A DNA stretch of 62,226 nucleotides from an uncultured Pelagibacteraceae bacterium (GCA_902631535.1 CACOYX010000006.1:1-62226), one strand, 5' to 3'. Positions 28,717-37,791 are shown, counted from the stretch's first letter. The notes: a model not told the origin generated them from the letters alone. Numbers and translations are program-made.

Positions 28717-28819
28717 TTTTTTTTCTTTTAAAACTTCCTTTACCTTTTTTTGGTTTTACTACTCTTTTTCTGTACTTTGTTGTAAAAAGATCTTTAGCAA
28801 TCTTATTTCTTTTTTTCAC
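28697..28819 (-). CDS. arfA: Alternative ribosome-rescue factor A (ArfA)-like small protein
   Basis: This frame of only 40 codons starts with GTG at 28819, in a GTGA overlap with the regulator stop. It reads MKKRNKIAKDLFTTKYRKRV, followed by VKPKKGKGSFKRKK and ends NSDYL. The 'LF...RVV.KPKKGKGS(F/Y).RK' pattern is the core of ArfA, which recruits RF2 to ribosomes stalled on broken mRNAs. E. coli ArfA has 55-72 residues; here both the N-terminal lead and the C-terminal hydrophobic tail are missing. The end runs 20 bases into the 3' end of the convergent hydrolase gene. Confidence 0.82.
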   Translation of the reverse strand: MKKRNKIAKDLFTTKYRKRVVKPKKGKGSFKRKKTNSDYL

Positions 28820-29421
28820 AAATAATAACCGTCTTTATTATTAAGAATAAATTTTTGATCCTTAAATTTATCAGCAATCTTTTTTCTTAATCTATATATA
28901 TGAGTTTCAACAGTATGAGTATCTGCGTCAGATGCATAGTTCCAAACTAAAGATAAAATATTATCTTTTGATATTGGCTTATTTTTTTTTAAAAACAATT
29001 CAAGAAGCTGAACTTCTTTTTCCGTAAGAATTATATGACCTTGTATATTGGATAATTTTTTTTCATTTTTGTCTAATGAATAGCTTTTTATACTTATTGA
29101 AGAATTTAAAATAAATTTTTTTTTGGCCACTATATTTTCCACAGCAGCATTAAATTCTTTTATAGAAGATGGTAGCTCTAGAAAAGCATCATAATTTTCT
29201 AATCTATCATTTTTTTTACCAGCACATATTTTAATCATGGTACTGTTATTTATATATTTTTTATGTTTTTCATTTTTTAATATATCTGCGTGGAAAAGAG
29301 TAATATTTGTATTTTCCCTTGAGCTTTCTGATATTGGATTAAACTTTAAAAACATCTTAAGTTCATTTAAAGTTGAAAAAAAAGATGAAGGGCCTAAAAC
29401 TAAGACATTTAAATTGTGCAT
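28816..29421 (-). CDS. OmpR-type winged-helix regulator with degenerate receiver domain
   Basis: 201 residues. The C-terminal half (about 105-201) is an OmpR/PhoB winged helix: 'LTEKEVQLLELFLKKNKPIS' and the recognition helix 'DADTHTVETHIYRLRKKI'. The N-terminal half has the place of a receiver, but I see no acidic pair near the start and no clear phospho-acceptor Asp, so phosphorylation control is doubtful. No sensor kinase gene is adjacent. It is divergent from ykuD with a 6-base overlap of the start codons, and followed by arfA in a 4-base overlap. Confidence 0.83.
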   Translation of the reverse strand: MHNLNVLVLGPSSFFSTLNELKMFLKFNPISESSRENTNITLFHADILKNEKHKKYINNSTMIKICAGKKNDRLENYDAFLELPSSIKEFNAAVENIVAKKKFILNSSISIKSYSLDKNEKKLSNIQGHIILTEKEVQLLELFLKKNKPISKDNILSLVWNYASDADTHTVETHIYRLRKKIADKFKDQKFILNNKDGYYL

Positions 29422-29916
29422 ATAAAAATAACTAAAAATTACTTATCCTTTGATGACTATAAAGTAAAATGTGCCGTAGGTAAAAGGGGAATTGGCTCTA
29501 AGAAAAGAGAAGGCGATCTAATAACGCCTAAAGGAAGATATATAATTAATTATATTTTATACAGAAAAGATAGGGTTAAAAAAATTCAAACTCGAATAAA
29601 GAAATTTGAAATAAAAAAAAATATGGGATGGTGTGATGATCCTAGATCGAAAAAATATAATAAACTCATTAGGTTACCGTTTTTTTATAAATACGAGAAA
29701 CTTTATAGAAAAGAAAATATCTACGATATTATACTAGTTTTGAATTACAATATGAATCCTATTATTAAAAATAAAGGTAGTGCAATTTTTATTCATGTAG
29801 CAAAAAAAAACTATAAAAGTACTGAAGGATGCATAGCGTTAAAAAAGATACACCTGCTTAAAATTTTAAAAATCTTAAAAAAAAGCTCTAAAGTTAAGAT
29901 CTCGAACCAAAAATAG
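29416..29916 (+). CDS. YkuD-family L,D-transpeptidase domain protein
   Basis: A 166-residue protein with the L,D-transpeptidase signature: His in 'AIFIHVAKKNYKS' followed by the catalytic 'STEGCIALKK' (S-x-x-G-C). Upstream is the typical substrate-site stretch 'GDLITPKGRYIINYILYR'. No signal peptide is evident. The enzyme family crosslinks peptidoglycan or attaches proteins to it. The start is GTG at 29416 and shares 6 bases with the regulator's start on the other strand. The end overlaps the YggS homologue by 23 bases. Confidence 0.88.
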   Translation: MHIKITKNYLSFDDYKVKCAVGKRGIGSKKREGDLITPKGRYIINYILYRKDRVKKIQTRIKKFEIKKNMGWCDDPRSKKYNKLIRLPFFYKYEKLYRKENIYDIILVLNYNMNPIIKNKGSAIFIHVAKKNYKSTEGCIALKKIHLLKILKILKKSSKVKISNQK

Positions 29917-30544
29917 AACTTCCTATTCTAACAAAATTTGATCCATATTTTATAGCTTCTATATAATCGGCTGACATCCCCATGCTCATATTTTGAAGAG
30001 CTAATGATTTATTTAATTCATTTAATAATTTAAAATATTTATCAGCACTTTGATCTATAGGTGGAATTACCATTAAACCTATAACTTTAAGATTTATTTC
30101 ATTAACACAATAATTATAAAAGGCGTCTAATTCATTTACTGGTATTCCTGATTTTTGTATTTCATTGGCTATATTTACCTGAATAAAATACTCTAAATTT
30201 TTGTTTAAGATCTTTTGATGTTTAGCAAGTGCATCAGCAAGTTTTTGATTATCTACCGAGTGAATATAGTCAAAAAGTTTTACTGCATCCTTAGCTTTAT
30301 TACTTTGCAATTTACCAATCATATGTAAACGTAAGTTTTTATTTTTTTTTTTCTCTTCTGACCATTTCGCTGAAGCTTCTTGTACTTTATTTTCTCCAAA
30401 ATGAAGATGACCATAATCTATTAAAGGCTGTATATGATCTAGGGAAAATGTTTTACTCACAGCAATGATATTTACTGGTTTATCAGCATTTGACGAAGTA
30501 ATATTCGATTGTATTTTTTTAAATCTTTCAACTATTGTATTCAT
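29894..30544 (-). CDS. PLP homeostasis protein (YggS/PROSC family)
   Basis: A 216-residue alanine-racemase-N-type protein that binds pyridoxal phosphate. The PLP Lys is in 'IIAVSKTFSLDHI' (about 27-39), with 'HFGENKVQEASAKW', 'LHMIGKLQSNKAKDAV' and the C-terminal 'VRIGSSIFGSRS'. The family buffers PLP and affects amino-acid metabolism; no enzymatic reaction is established. The ATG at 30544 is directly adjacent to the ATG of the ThiE-like gene on the other strand (the sequence CATATG), so there is no intergenic promoter region at all. Confidence 0.93.
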   Translation of the reverse strand: MNTIVERFKKIQSNITSSNADKPVNIIAVSKTFSLDHIQPLIDYGHLHFGENKVQEASAKWSEEKKKNKNLRLHMIGKLQSNKAKDAVKLFDYIHSVDNQKLADALAKHQKILNKNLEYFIQVNIANEIQKSGIPVNELDAFYNYCVNEINLKVIGLMVIPPIDQSADKYFKLLNELNKSLALQNMSMGMSADYIEAIKYGSNFVRIGSSIFGSRS

Positions 30545-31117
30545 ATGTTCGTCATAAAAAATAAATATTTTCTACTAATTGAAAATATCAAAGATATTGA
30601 TTTAAAAAACATAAAAATACGTGATAAATTTTCAATAATTTATAGAAATAATAAAAAAATCGACAAATTGAGTGAGTTATTGAATTTTAAACAAAAATGT
30701 AAATTAAAAGGAATAAAATTTTATATAGCTAATAATGTTAGATTAGCTTTATCTACAAATTGCGATGGTGTTTATATTTCGTCCTACAACAAAGATTTGA
30801 AATATTTAAATTATAAAAAAAAGAACTTTAAAATCATAGGTTCAGCGCATACCTTTAAAGAAATCTCATTAAAAATTAAACAAGGTTGTAGTTCAATTCT
30901 GTTATCTAAATTATTTATGGTTAATTATGCTTCAAAGGCTCCATATCTGGGCGTGATTAAATTTAATACTATTGCGAGAATGTCAAACAAAATAATTCCC
31001 TTAGGTGGAATCAAGGCTGATAATTTAAATCAATTAAAAAATGTTTTTAGTGAAGGTCTTGCACTTTTATCTGAAGTAAAAAAAAAGCCGGCTAAAATAT
31101 TTAGCCGGCTTTTATAA
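30545..31117 (+). CDS. Thiamine-phosphate-synthase-like (ThiE/TenI) protein
   Basis: I use the ATG at 30545 (MFVIKNKYFLLI, 190 aa); the frame is open 36 bases upstream, but that would cover the YggS start. The pattern 'ANNVRLALSTNCDGVYISS', 'IIGSAHTFKEISLKIKQG', 'ILLSKLF' and 'IPLGGIKADNLNQL' follows the beta/alpha order of ThiE. Several ThiE catalytic residues cannot be confirmed and the protein is diverged, so it may be a ThiE-like protein without TMP synthase activity. Its last codons form part of a strong terminator stem. Confidence 0.7.
   Translation: MFVIKNKYFLLIENIKDIDLKNIKIRDKFSIIYRNNKKIDKLSELLNFKQKCKLKGIKFYIANNVRLALSTNCDGVYISSYNKDLKYLNYKKKNFKIIGSAHTFKEISLKIKQGCSSILLSKLFMVNYASKAPYLGVIKFNTIARMSNKIIPLGGIKADNLNQLKNVFSEGLALLSEVKKKPAKIFSRLL
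31083..31113. terminator. Bidirectional intrinsic terminator overlapping the ThiE-like stop region
   Basis: A perfect 14-bp stem (AAAAGCCGGCTAAA against its complement, 31083-31096 and 31100-31113) with a 3-base ATA loop. The stem is flanked by A-runs on the left and T-runs on the right, so it can terminate both the plus-strand ThiE-like gene and the minus-strand porin gene. Its right arm lies inside the last codons of the ThiE-like gene (stop 31115-31117). Confidence 0.88.
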
Positions 31118-31133
31118 TTTGCTATTTAACTAA

Positions 31134-32201
31134 TTAAAACGCCATAGTTAATGCAAGTAATGTTTGGTCTACGTTATCACCAGTCACGTAAGCATTGTTA
31201 TCATGCGAAGCGTGAGATACTGCGATAGTCATACCACCCATTGTGTAAGCTAACTGAACAGCAGAAGATTCTTGCTCTACAGCTGTGTTATCTAATTTAT
31301 TAGCTTCTGATGTTTCTCTTTCATAAGATACTGACAAGTCATCAGTAGCAGCGAATGCTATTGAGTAATTCATTTGTCTGTAGTCTTCAACAGTGTCTGT
31401 TGCAGTACCATCTGCGTTATCTCTTAATAACGGAGCTTTGAATGCTTCAGAGTAACCAATAGAAACTGGACCTGTTGCATATGTTGCGTAGTATGCACCT
31501 GATTCTGCTTCTTGGTCATTTTTCGCCATACCTTGGTCACCACCAAATTGGAAGTAAGAAGCACCTACTGTCAATCCATCGATTGGAGATGTTTTTACTT
31601 GCATTTCAGTAGCTGTTGCACCAGCTTGGTCAACTGCACCTGTAGTTACAGCACCAGCATTGTTTCCTGAAGAACCAGGAGCTGTATCAGCAGTGTTTGT
31701 TGCGTAGGCAATCTTGAAAGATGTACCAAACGGTAACAAGTCTGCAGGTGTGTGGTATTGTACGTTATTGTAACTGTCTATAGTAAAGTTATCAGACGTT
31801 CCAGAAGGATCACCGATATCAGTTGGTCTTCCGTATACTGACTGAGATCCAGCATCTTCCAAGTCTAATCCACCTTCAGATATAAATACACCTACTGTTC
31901 CGTAAGGAGTAGAAAGTGTTAATTTAGTATCATCGTTTTGTGCACCAGCGTTATCAACAGCTACAGCATTTGGATCTAACTCCATAGAGTATGACCATGT
32001 GTAACCTTGATCTGTTTCACCTGATGCAGTGAAGTTTAATTCGTTAGTAACACCTAAACCTTTACCAACGTTAGATTTACCACTTAGAATATTGTAAGTT
32101 GCTTTTGCTGTACCGCTTACAGATAATTCACCAGCGTTTACTGACGCGAATAAAGAAATAGATGAGAACATAACGATTATTGTTTTGATTATGTTTTTCA
32201 T
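31134..32201 (-). CDS. Outer-membrane porin
   Basis: 355 residues. The signal peptide is 'MKNIIKTIIVMFSSISLFAS' followed by a cleavage site near 'VNAGE'. The mature protein is rich in Gly, Thr, Asp and Asn with alternating beta-strand patterns ('LSVSGTAKATYNIL', 'GAYYATYATGPVSIGYSE') and ends in Phe ('ALTMAF'), the outer-membrane insertion signal. This fits a general porin. The composition, acidic and poor in Lys, differs from neighbours as expected of an abundant surface protein. AAGGAAA lies before the ATG, and the leader is long (about 220 bases to the divergent gene). Confidence 0.9.
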   Translation of the reverse strand: MKNIIKTIIVMFSSISLFASVNAGELSVSGTAKATYNILSGKSNVGKGLGVTNELNFTASGETDQGYTWSYSMELDPNAVAVDNAGAQNDDTKLTLSTPYGTVGVFISEGGLDLEDAGSQSVYGRPTDIGDPSGTSDNFTIDSYNNVQYHTPADLLPFGTSFKIAYATNTADTAPGSSGNNAGAVTTGAVDQAGATATEMQVKTSPIDGLTVGASYFQFGGDQGMAKNDQEAESGAYYATYATGPVSIGYSEAFKAPLLRDNADGTATDTVEDYRQMNYSIAFAATDDLSVSYERETSEANKLDNTAVEQESSAVQLAYTMGGMTIAVSHASHDNNAYVTGDNVDQTLLALTMAF

Positions 32202-32424
32202 TGTTTTTTCCTTTGTTGTTAAGTTAAAATTTAACTTGGATGCAAATTAATCCTCCTAATCGTTATTTTCTAATAAAATTAAGTAAAATAGGGCTTTTTT
32301 CGCCGTTTGTTGTAAATTAGCAACACTTATATTATTCAATGAAATCAACGTTTTTTCGTGATTTTTGTTTTAACAATCAATATTAATATTAGTTATTATA
32401 CTATAATGGTTGTAAAACCTTAAA
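32202..32424. promoter_or_regulatory. Porin/DUF3576 divergent regulatory region with a 17-bp palindrome
   Basis: This non-coding spacer of 223 bases serves the porin (minus) and the lipoprotein gene (plus). At 32221-32237 a perfect palindrome has arms AAGTTAAA and TTTAACTT around one base, placed about 20 bases upstream of the porin start, upstream of its ribosome-binding site. Further away are an AGGAGG (minus strand, near 32252) with no gene behind it, and a small GGC/GCC hairpin near 32292-32303. I see no tRNA or clear small RNA. Confidence 0.5.
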
Positions 32425-32964
32425 ATGGTCAGAAATTCTAAATCAATTATATCACTTTGTATCATATCAATTTTTATTTTGGCAAGTTGTGGAAATAAAT
32501 TCGGAGATGCTAGAAAAACACCTACGAACGCTTTGGAAAGAGCTCGGAAAAATGTAGAGGAAGGAAGAGGAGCATCTATAGGAGGAATTCTTGGAAATCG
32601 AGGTGGTACCAATTATGAATTTAGTTCCTCAAATCCAATGTGGAGAGCATCTCTCGAAATATTAGATTTCTTACCATTAAACACAGTAGACTACTCTGGG
32701 GGAATGATAATTTCAGATTGGTATTCTGATTTTTCTAATAATGAGTCAATTAAGATTACTCTAAGATTTTTATCAAATGAAGTAAGAAGTGATAGTCTTA
32801 AAATTATAGTTCATAAAAAAAATTGTTCGTCAAATCAAGATTGTAAAATTACTCTAATAAATAATAATGGAACTTTAGTTAATGAACTAAGGTCTTCAAT
32901 AATCAGAAAAGCAGCTCTTCTTGAAAAAGATAAAAATAATAATAAAAAGAAAAAGAAAAATTAA
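32425..32964 (+). CDS. DUF3576-type lipoprotein
   Basis: A 179-residue lipoprotein: signal peptide with lipobox 'FILASC' (C22), then a conserved domain with 'NALERARKNVEEGRGASIGG', 'NPMWRASLEILDFLPLNTVDYSGG' and 'IISDWYSD'. This pattern belongs to the alphaproteobacterial DUF3576 family next to leuS. Function is unknown, with an envelope role likely because lptE follows leuS. The C-terminus is a Lys/Asn tail (KDKNNNKKKKKN). leuS begins 9 bases downstream. Confidence 0.85.
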   Translation: MVRNSKSIISLCIISIFILASCGNKFGDARKTPTNALERARKNVEEGRGASIGGILGNRGGTNYEFSSSNPMWRASLEILDFLPLNTVDYSGGMIISDWYSDFSNNESIKITLRFLSNEVRSDSLKIIVHKKNCSSNQDCKITLINNNGTLVNELRSSIIRKAALLEKDKNNNKKKKKN

Positions 32965-32973
32965 TTTTAAATT

Positions 32974-35496
32974 ATGGAGCGAATTAACTTTCAAGTAATT
33001 GAAAAGAAATGGCAAAAATATTTTTCATCTCATCTACTTTATCAGAAAGATATTAAAGCAAAAAAATTTTATTGTTTAGAAATGTTCCCCTATCCCTCTG
33101 GAAAAATACATATGGGTCACGTAAGAAATTACACAATCGGAGATGTTATAGCCCGATTTAAATTTTTAAACGGCTTTAATGTATTGCATCCTATGGGGTG
33201 GGACTCTTTTGGTCTACCAGCTGAGAATGCCGCTAAATTAAACAATTTAAATCCCAAAGAGTGGACAAAACAAAATATATCTACAATGAAAAAACAGCTT
33301 AAATCTCTTGGTTTATCTATTGATTGGAACAAGGAAATTTCTACATGCGATAAAGAGTATTATAAGCACCAACAAGAACTATTTATAGATTTTTATAATA
33401 ATGGTTATGTTTCAAGGAAAGAAACATATGTAAATTGGGACCCTGTCGAAAAAACTGTTTTAGCAAACGAGCAAGTAATTAATGGTCGCGGCTGGAGATC
33501 AAATGCTGTTGTTGAAAGAAAAAAATTGTCTCAATGGTTTTTTAATATTACTAAATTAGCAGATGAACTACTAACAGATTTGGAAAAGTTAGATAATTGG
33601 CCAGAAAAAGTGAAGCTAATGCAAAAAAACTGGATTGGTAAATCCTTTGGATGTGAAATAGATTTTAAAATTTCTAATAGCTCTGAAACATTAAAAGTTT
33701 TCACAACTAGACCTGATACAATTTTTGGTGCAAGCTTTATAGCTTTATCTGTTGACCATCAGATTTGCAAAGATTTTGAAAATGATGAAAAATTTAAAAA
33801 ATTTAAGGAGTCGTGCTCAAAAACAGGGACCACCGAAGAGGCCTTAGCCAACGCAGAAAAGATAGGTTACAAAACCAATCTTTTTGTTGAACATCCTTTT
33901 CTTAAAAATAAAAAAATTCCAGTTTATTGTGCAAATTTCGTTTTAATGGATTATGGTACTGGAGCAATATTTGGTTGTCCTGCCCATGATCAAAGAGATT
34001 ATGATTTTGCTACCAAATATAAATTAGAAATAATTGAAGTAATACATAATAAAAAATCAAATATCGCCAATGAAGCCTACACTGGTGACGGATTGCTTAT
34101 TAACTCCGATTTTCTTAATAACCTAAAGGTGGAGGAGGCTAAATTAAAAATTATAAAGGAAATTGAAAAATTAAAAATTGGAAGTAAAAAAATTCAATTC
34201 AGATTAAAAGATTGGGGTATTTCAAGACAAAGATACTGGGGGTGTCCTATTCCGATTATACACCTTGAGGATGGATCTATTAAAACTATACCAAAAGACG
34301 AGTTACCTGTTACTTTACCAGATAATGTTGATCTTAATACTCCTGGAAATCCTTTAGATAAACACCCTACATGGAAATTTACAAAAGATAATACTACAGG
34401 GAAAGATGCCGTAAGAGAAACTGATACCTTAGATACTTTTGTTGACTCATCTTGGTATTTTTTAAGGTTTTGCTCCCCATCTTCTAAAAATGACCCTTTT
34501 GATAAAGACAAAACTAATTATTGGATGCCCGTTGACCAATACATAGGTGGGGTAGAACATGCTATCTTGCATTTACTTTACTCAAGATTCTTTATGAAGT
34601 GTATTAATAAAATTGATAATAAAATTAATTATACAGAACCTTTTAAAAACTTATTTACTCAAGGCATGGTTTGCCATGAAACGTATAAAGATCAAAGTAA
34701 CAACTGGTTGTACCCTGAAGAGATTTCAAAACTTAATGATAATGATGTAATTAAAAAAGACGATAAGTCCAAAGTAATTGTTGGTCCTCCAGAATCGATG
34801 TCTAAATCAAAAAAAAATACGATTGATCCAGAAATAATGATTAAAAAATATGGAGCAGACGCTGTTAGGTGGTTTATTTTATCTGACAGCCCACCAGAAA
34901 AAGATGTTCAATGGTCAGATCAAGGTGTTAACTCTGCTAATAAATTTTTACAAAAGTTTTGGGATTTAAATAATCAAATAATAAATTTGAAAGATACCTC
35001 GTCTGAAAAGAATATAAGTACGGAGCTTGAAATCAAAGTAAATATTTTTATAAAAAAATTAACAAGATCAATTGAAAACTTTCAATTTAATGTAAGTATT
35101 GCACTATTTTATGAGATTTATAGAGATCTAAAAAAAGGTTTTGAAAACAAAGTAAATAAGAAAATTTTACATCAATGTTTATCAAATGTCATGAAACTGC
35201 TTATTCCTTTCGCACCACATTTTGCTCATGAATGTCTAAGCACACTTGGTGTAAAATCATTCAATAAATGGCCTGTTATAAATGAGTCACTAATAAAAAA
35301 AGATGAAAAAATAAAAATGCCTGTACAAATAAATGGAAAAACAAGAGATATATTGGATATTAAAAAAGATTTATCTGAAGATGAACTTTTAGAAATAATT
35401 ACAAAATCGGATAAAATCAAGAAATACACAGATAATAAAAAAATTTTAAGAACTATTTTTGTTAAAAATAAAATTGTTAATTATATAATAAAATAA
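32974..35496 (+). CDS. leuS: Leucyl-tRNA synthetase
   Basis: A class Ia synthetase of 840 residues that charges tRNA-Leu. The HIGH motif is in '[18 protein letters not shown]' (about 38-55). The editing domain (about 220-400) contains '[16 protein letters not shown]'. The KMSKS motif is present as '[14 protein letters not shown]' near 608. The anticodon-binding and C-terminal domains follow. It is slightly shorter than the usual 860. It lies between the DUF3576 lipoprotein gene and lptE, the usual alphaproteobacterial order. Confidence 0.98.
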   Translation: MERINFQVIEKKWQKYFSSHLLYQKDIKAKKFYCLEMFPYPSGKIHMGHVRNYTIGDVIARFKFLNGFNVLHPMGWDSFGLPAENAAKLNNLNPKEWTKQNISTMKKQLKSLGLSIDWNKEISTCDKEYYKHQQELFIDFYNNGYVSRKETYVNWDPVEKTVLANEQVINGRGWRSNAVVERKKLSQWFFNITKLADELLTDLEKLDNWPEKVKLMQKNWIGKSFGCEIDFKISNSSETLKVFTTRPDTIFGASFIALSVDHQICKDFENDEKFKKFKESCSKTGTTEEALANAEKIGYKTNLFVEHPFLKNKKIPVYCANFVLMDYGTGAIFGCPAHDQRDYDFATKYKLEIIEVIHNKKSNIANEAYTGDGLLINSDFLNNLKVEEAKLKIIKEIEKLKIGSKKIQFRLKDWGISRQRYWGCPIPIIHLEDGSIKTIPKDELPVTLPDNVDLNTPGNPLDKHPTWKFTKDNTTGKDAVRETDTLDTFVDSSWYFLRFCSPSSKNDPFDKDKTNYWMPVDQYIGGVEHAILHLLYSRFFMKCINKIDNKINYTEPFKNLFTQGMVCHETYKDQSNNWLYPEEISKLNDNDVIKKDDKSKVIVGPPESMSKSKKNTIDPEIMIKKYGADAVRWFILSDSPPEKDVQWSDQGVNSANKFLQKFWDLNNQIINLKDTSSEKNISTELEIKVNIFIKKLTRSIENFQFNVSIALFYEIYRDLKKGFENKVNKKILHQCLSNVMKLLIPFAPHFAHECLSTLGVKSFNKWPVINESLIKKDEKIKMPVQINGKTRDILDIKKDLSEDELLEIITKSDKIKKYTDNKKILRTIFVKNKIVNYIIK

Positions 35497-35497
35497 C

Positions 35498-35953
35498 ATG
35501 AAAAATAAATTTCTACTTTTTCTTGCATTTATATTCATAGTTCAGTGTGGATATAAAGTAGTAAATCATAATGAATTGAATAAATACTATATTGAGTCTT
35601 TTGAACTAGAAGGGGAAAACCGTGTAAACCGTGTATTGAAGAAAAATATTCTATTTTATTCAAGAGATACAAATGAAAATATTTTTAATATAAAGATCAA
35701 AACAAAAAAAAATAAAAAAATTTTAGAAAAAAATATTAAAAATGAAATTGTTAGATACCAAATTTCAATTAATTCAACCGTAGAATTTTATAATTTAAGG
35801 ACTGGAAAAACATCGAAAAGCTCTTTTGCAGCAATAGGTGATTTTGACGTGGCCGATAAAAATATAGACACAAGAAACAATGAAAATAAATTAATCGAAA
35901 ACCTAATTCAAAAAATAAGTGAAGGTATAATCAAATCAATGAGATCAATTTAA
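35498..35953 (+). CDS. lptE: LPS-assembly lipoprotein LptE-like
   Basis: A 151-residue lipoprotein with the lipobox 'FIVQC' (C17) and 'GYKV' after it, as in LptE. The rest, an alpha/beta pattern with 'IESFELEGENRVNRVLKK', is weakly conserved. LptE plugs LptD and inserts LPS in the outer membrane. The position between leuS and holA is diagnostic in proteobacteria and is the main evidence. There is one base between the leuS stop and the ATG, and one to holA. Confidence 0.83.
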   Translation: MKNKFLLFLAFIFIVQCGYKVVNHNELNKYYIESFELEGENRVNRVLKKNILFYSRDTNENIFNIKIKTKKNKKILEKNIKNEIVRYQISINSTVEFYNLRTGKTSKSSFAAIGDFDVADKNIDTRNNENKLIENLIQKISEGIIKSMRSI

Positions 35954-35954
35954 T

Positions 35955-36947
35955 ATGATTGTAAAAGCTTATGACCTAAATAATACTTTTCAGAAGATAA
36001 ATAATCATAATCTTAGTCTCTTCTATGGTGAAAATTTAGGCATGATTGATGACTTTAAAGAAGAAATTAGAAAAAGAAATAAAAGTTTAAATTTAATTAG
36101 AAAAAACCAAGATGAGATTTTAAAAAATACAGATTTTTTTTTTAATGAATTGTTTAATATGTCATTGTTTGAAAAAAAAAAAATTTTTTTCATATCCCAA
36201 ACAGATGATAAAATTATTGATTTATTGCAGGATATAAAAGAGAAATTAAATACTAACAAAATATTCTTGTTTTCTGGAATATTAAACAAAACTTCTAAAT
36301 TAAGAGCTTATTTTGAGAGATCAAAAGAATATTCTGTAATACCTTGCTATCCGGATGATGAACAATCTATAAAGAAAATTATTACATCCAGGTTAACAAA
36401 ATTTCAGGGTTTGGATATAGATTGTGTAAAGGCAATACAAGAGTCTAGTAACAATAACCGTATTAAGTTAAATAATGAATTAAATAAAATTGAAACTTGT
36501 TTCGTAGATAAAAAGATTGAATTAAATAGTTTGTTTAAGTTACTGAATTCAAATGTAAATGAGGATTTAAGTGAACTAACAAATGCTGCATTATCTGGTA
36601 ATAAAGAAAAAACTAATAAATTACTTAGCGAAACAATAATACAAGATGACAAAAGTCTTTTTTTTCTAAATATTCTAAATTATAGATTAAATAAACTCTC
36701 AGATTTAATCAACTTAGGCATAAAATCAAATATTGAGCAGGCTTTAAATTCAATTAAACCTCCAATTTTTTGGAAAGATAAAAATAGTTTTATCGAACAA
36801 TCAAAAATTCTCAATAAAGATAAAATCAATAAAATATTAAAAGAAACTTATGATCTTGAATTTAAAATAAAATCGAATTCATCTTACAATAGTCAAATCT
36901 TGATGAAAAAATTGCTAATAGATGTGTGCGATTTAGCTACCGCTTAG
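35955..36947 (+). CDS. holA: DNA polymerase III delta subunit
   Basis: Clamp-loader delta subunit, 330 residues, that opens the beta clamp. N-terminal 'LSLFYGENLGMIDDFKEEI' and the central 'FFNELFNMSLFEKKKIFFIS' match HolA, and the C-terminal helical collar domain includes 'LFFLNILNYRLNKLSDL'. It is diverged and very Lys/Asn/Ile-rich. It is the last gene of leuS-lptE-holA; its 3' end overlaps parB by 11 bases in convergent orientation. Confidence 0.9.
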   Translation: MIVKAYDLNNTFQKINNHNLSLFYGENLGMIDDFKEEIRKRNKSLNLIRKNQDEILKNTDFFFNELFNMSLFEKKKIFFISQTDDKIIDLLQDIKEKLNTNKIFLFSGILNKTSKLRAYFERSKEYSVIPCYPDDEQSIKKIITSRLTKFQGLDIDCVKAIQESSNNNRIKLNNELNKIETCFVDKKIELNSLFKLLNSNVNEDLSELTNAALSGNKEKTNKLLSETIIQDDKSLFFLNILNYRLNKLSDLINLGIKSNIEQALNSIKPPIFWKDKNSFIEQSKILNKDKINKILKETYDLEFKIKSNSSYNSQILMKKLLIDVCDLATA

Positions 36948-37791
36948 TTAACAAATCAGAAACTTGTTCAAACTGTTCCAAATCTTTATATTCAATTACA
37001 ACTCTTCCTGAATTATTTTTTCTATTAAAAATATTTACTTTTAGACCTAAAACTTTTTCGATTTTATCCTGTGCTTTCAAAATATTGGCATCATAATTTT
37101 TTTCTCTAGAACCTCCGCTTTTCTTAGATTTAACTAGATACTCAACTTTTCTAGCACTATAATTTTTTGAAACGATTTCCTCAGCTATAGAAGAGGCATT
37201 TCCTAATCCAATTAGCGGCCTAGCTTGTCCGGATGTTAAAGTTCCCTCCTCTAACATTGCGACTACATCTCTTGGAAGAGTCAATAATCTTAAAGTATTG
37301 CTGACATGACTTCTACTTTTTGACATTAGTTTTGAAATGCTATCGTGATCGTATTTAAATTCCTCATTTAATCTCTTGTAACCACGTGCTTCTTCAATAG
37401 GATTTAAATCATCTCTTTGAATATTTTCTACAATTGCAACTTCTAATGACTCGACATCGCTTAAATCTAAAATTGTAACTGGAATCTCGTGCAGTCCTGC
37501 TCTTTGAGCAGCCATCCATCTTCTTTCTCCAGCTACGATTTCATATTTACCCTTATCAGTTTTATTTGGACGAACAGCAATTGGCTGAATAATTCCATTT
37601 TTTTTAATAGAATTCGCCAATTCTTCAAGTTTTTCCTCACTAAAATGCTGTCTCGGCTGGTATCGATTGCGGCTCAAATCACTAATAGAAACAGTGTTGG
37701 TTTGACGAATTTCTTGTGGTTTATCTTTAGGTTTCTCATCACCAAATAGAGCTGACAGACCTCGACCTAAACCCTTTTTTTTTCCACTCAT
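36937..37791 (-). CDS. parB: Chromosome partitioning protein ParB
   Basis: A CTP-dependent DNA clamp that loads at parS and spreads. 284 residues: N-terminal ParA-interacting box 'KKKGLGRGLSALFGDE' (about 3-18) and ParB/Srx domain with 'RYQPRQHFSEEKLEELANSI'. The CTP-pocket motif is 'AGERRWMAAQRAGL', where the third Arg of GERRxR is Met. The HTH region 'DHDSISKLMSKSRSHVSNTLRLL' and a C-terminal dimerisation domain follow. The start overlaps the parA stop by 4 bases. Two parS-like sites lie in rsmG, about 1 kb away. Confidence 0.97.
   Translation of the reverse strand: MSGKKKGLGRGLSALFGDEKPKDKPQEIRQTNTVSISDLSRNRYQPRQHFSEEKLEELANSIKKNGIIQPIAVRPNKTDKGKYEIVAGERRWMAAQRAGLHEIPVTILDLSDVESLEVAIVENIQRDDLNPIEEARGYKRLNEEFKYDHDSISKLMSKSRSHVSNTLRLLTLPRDVVAMLEEGTLTSGQARPLIGLGNASSIAEEIVSKNYSARKVEYLVKSKKSGGSREKNYDANILKAQDKIEKVLGLKVNIFNRKNNSGRVVIEYKDLEQFEQVSDLLTKR

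Noticed and set aside
36937-37791. Met in place of the third Arg in the ParB GERRxR box as a sign of lost CTP binding
   Set aside because: The first two Arg are intact, and variation at the third position occurs among ParB proteins as far as I recall; no strong case.
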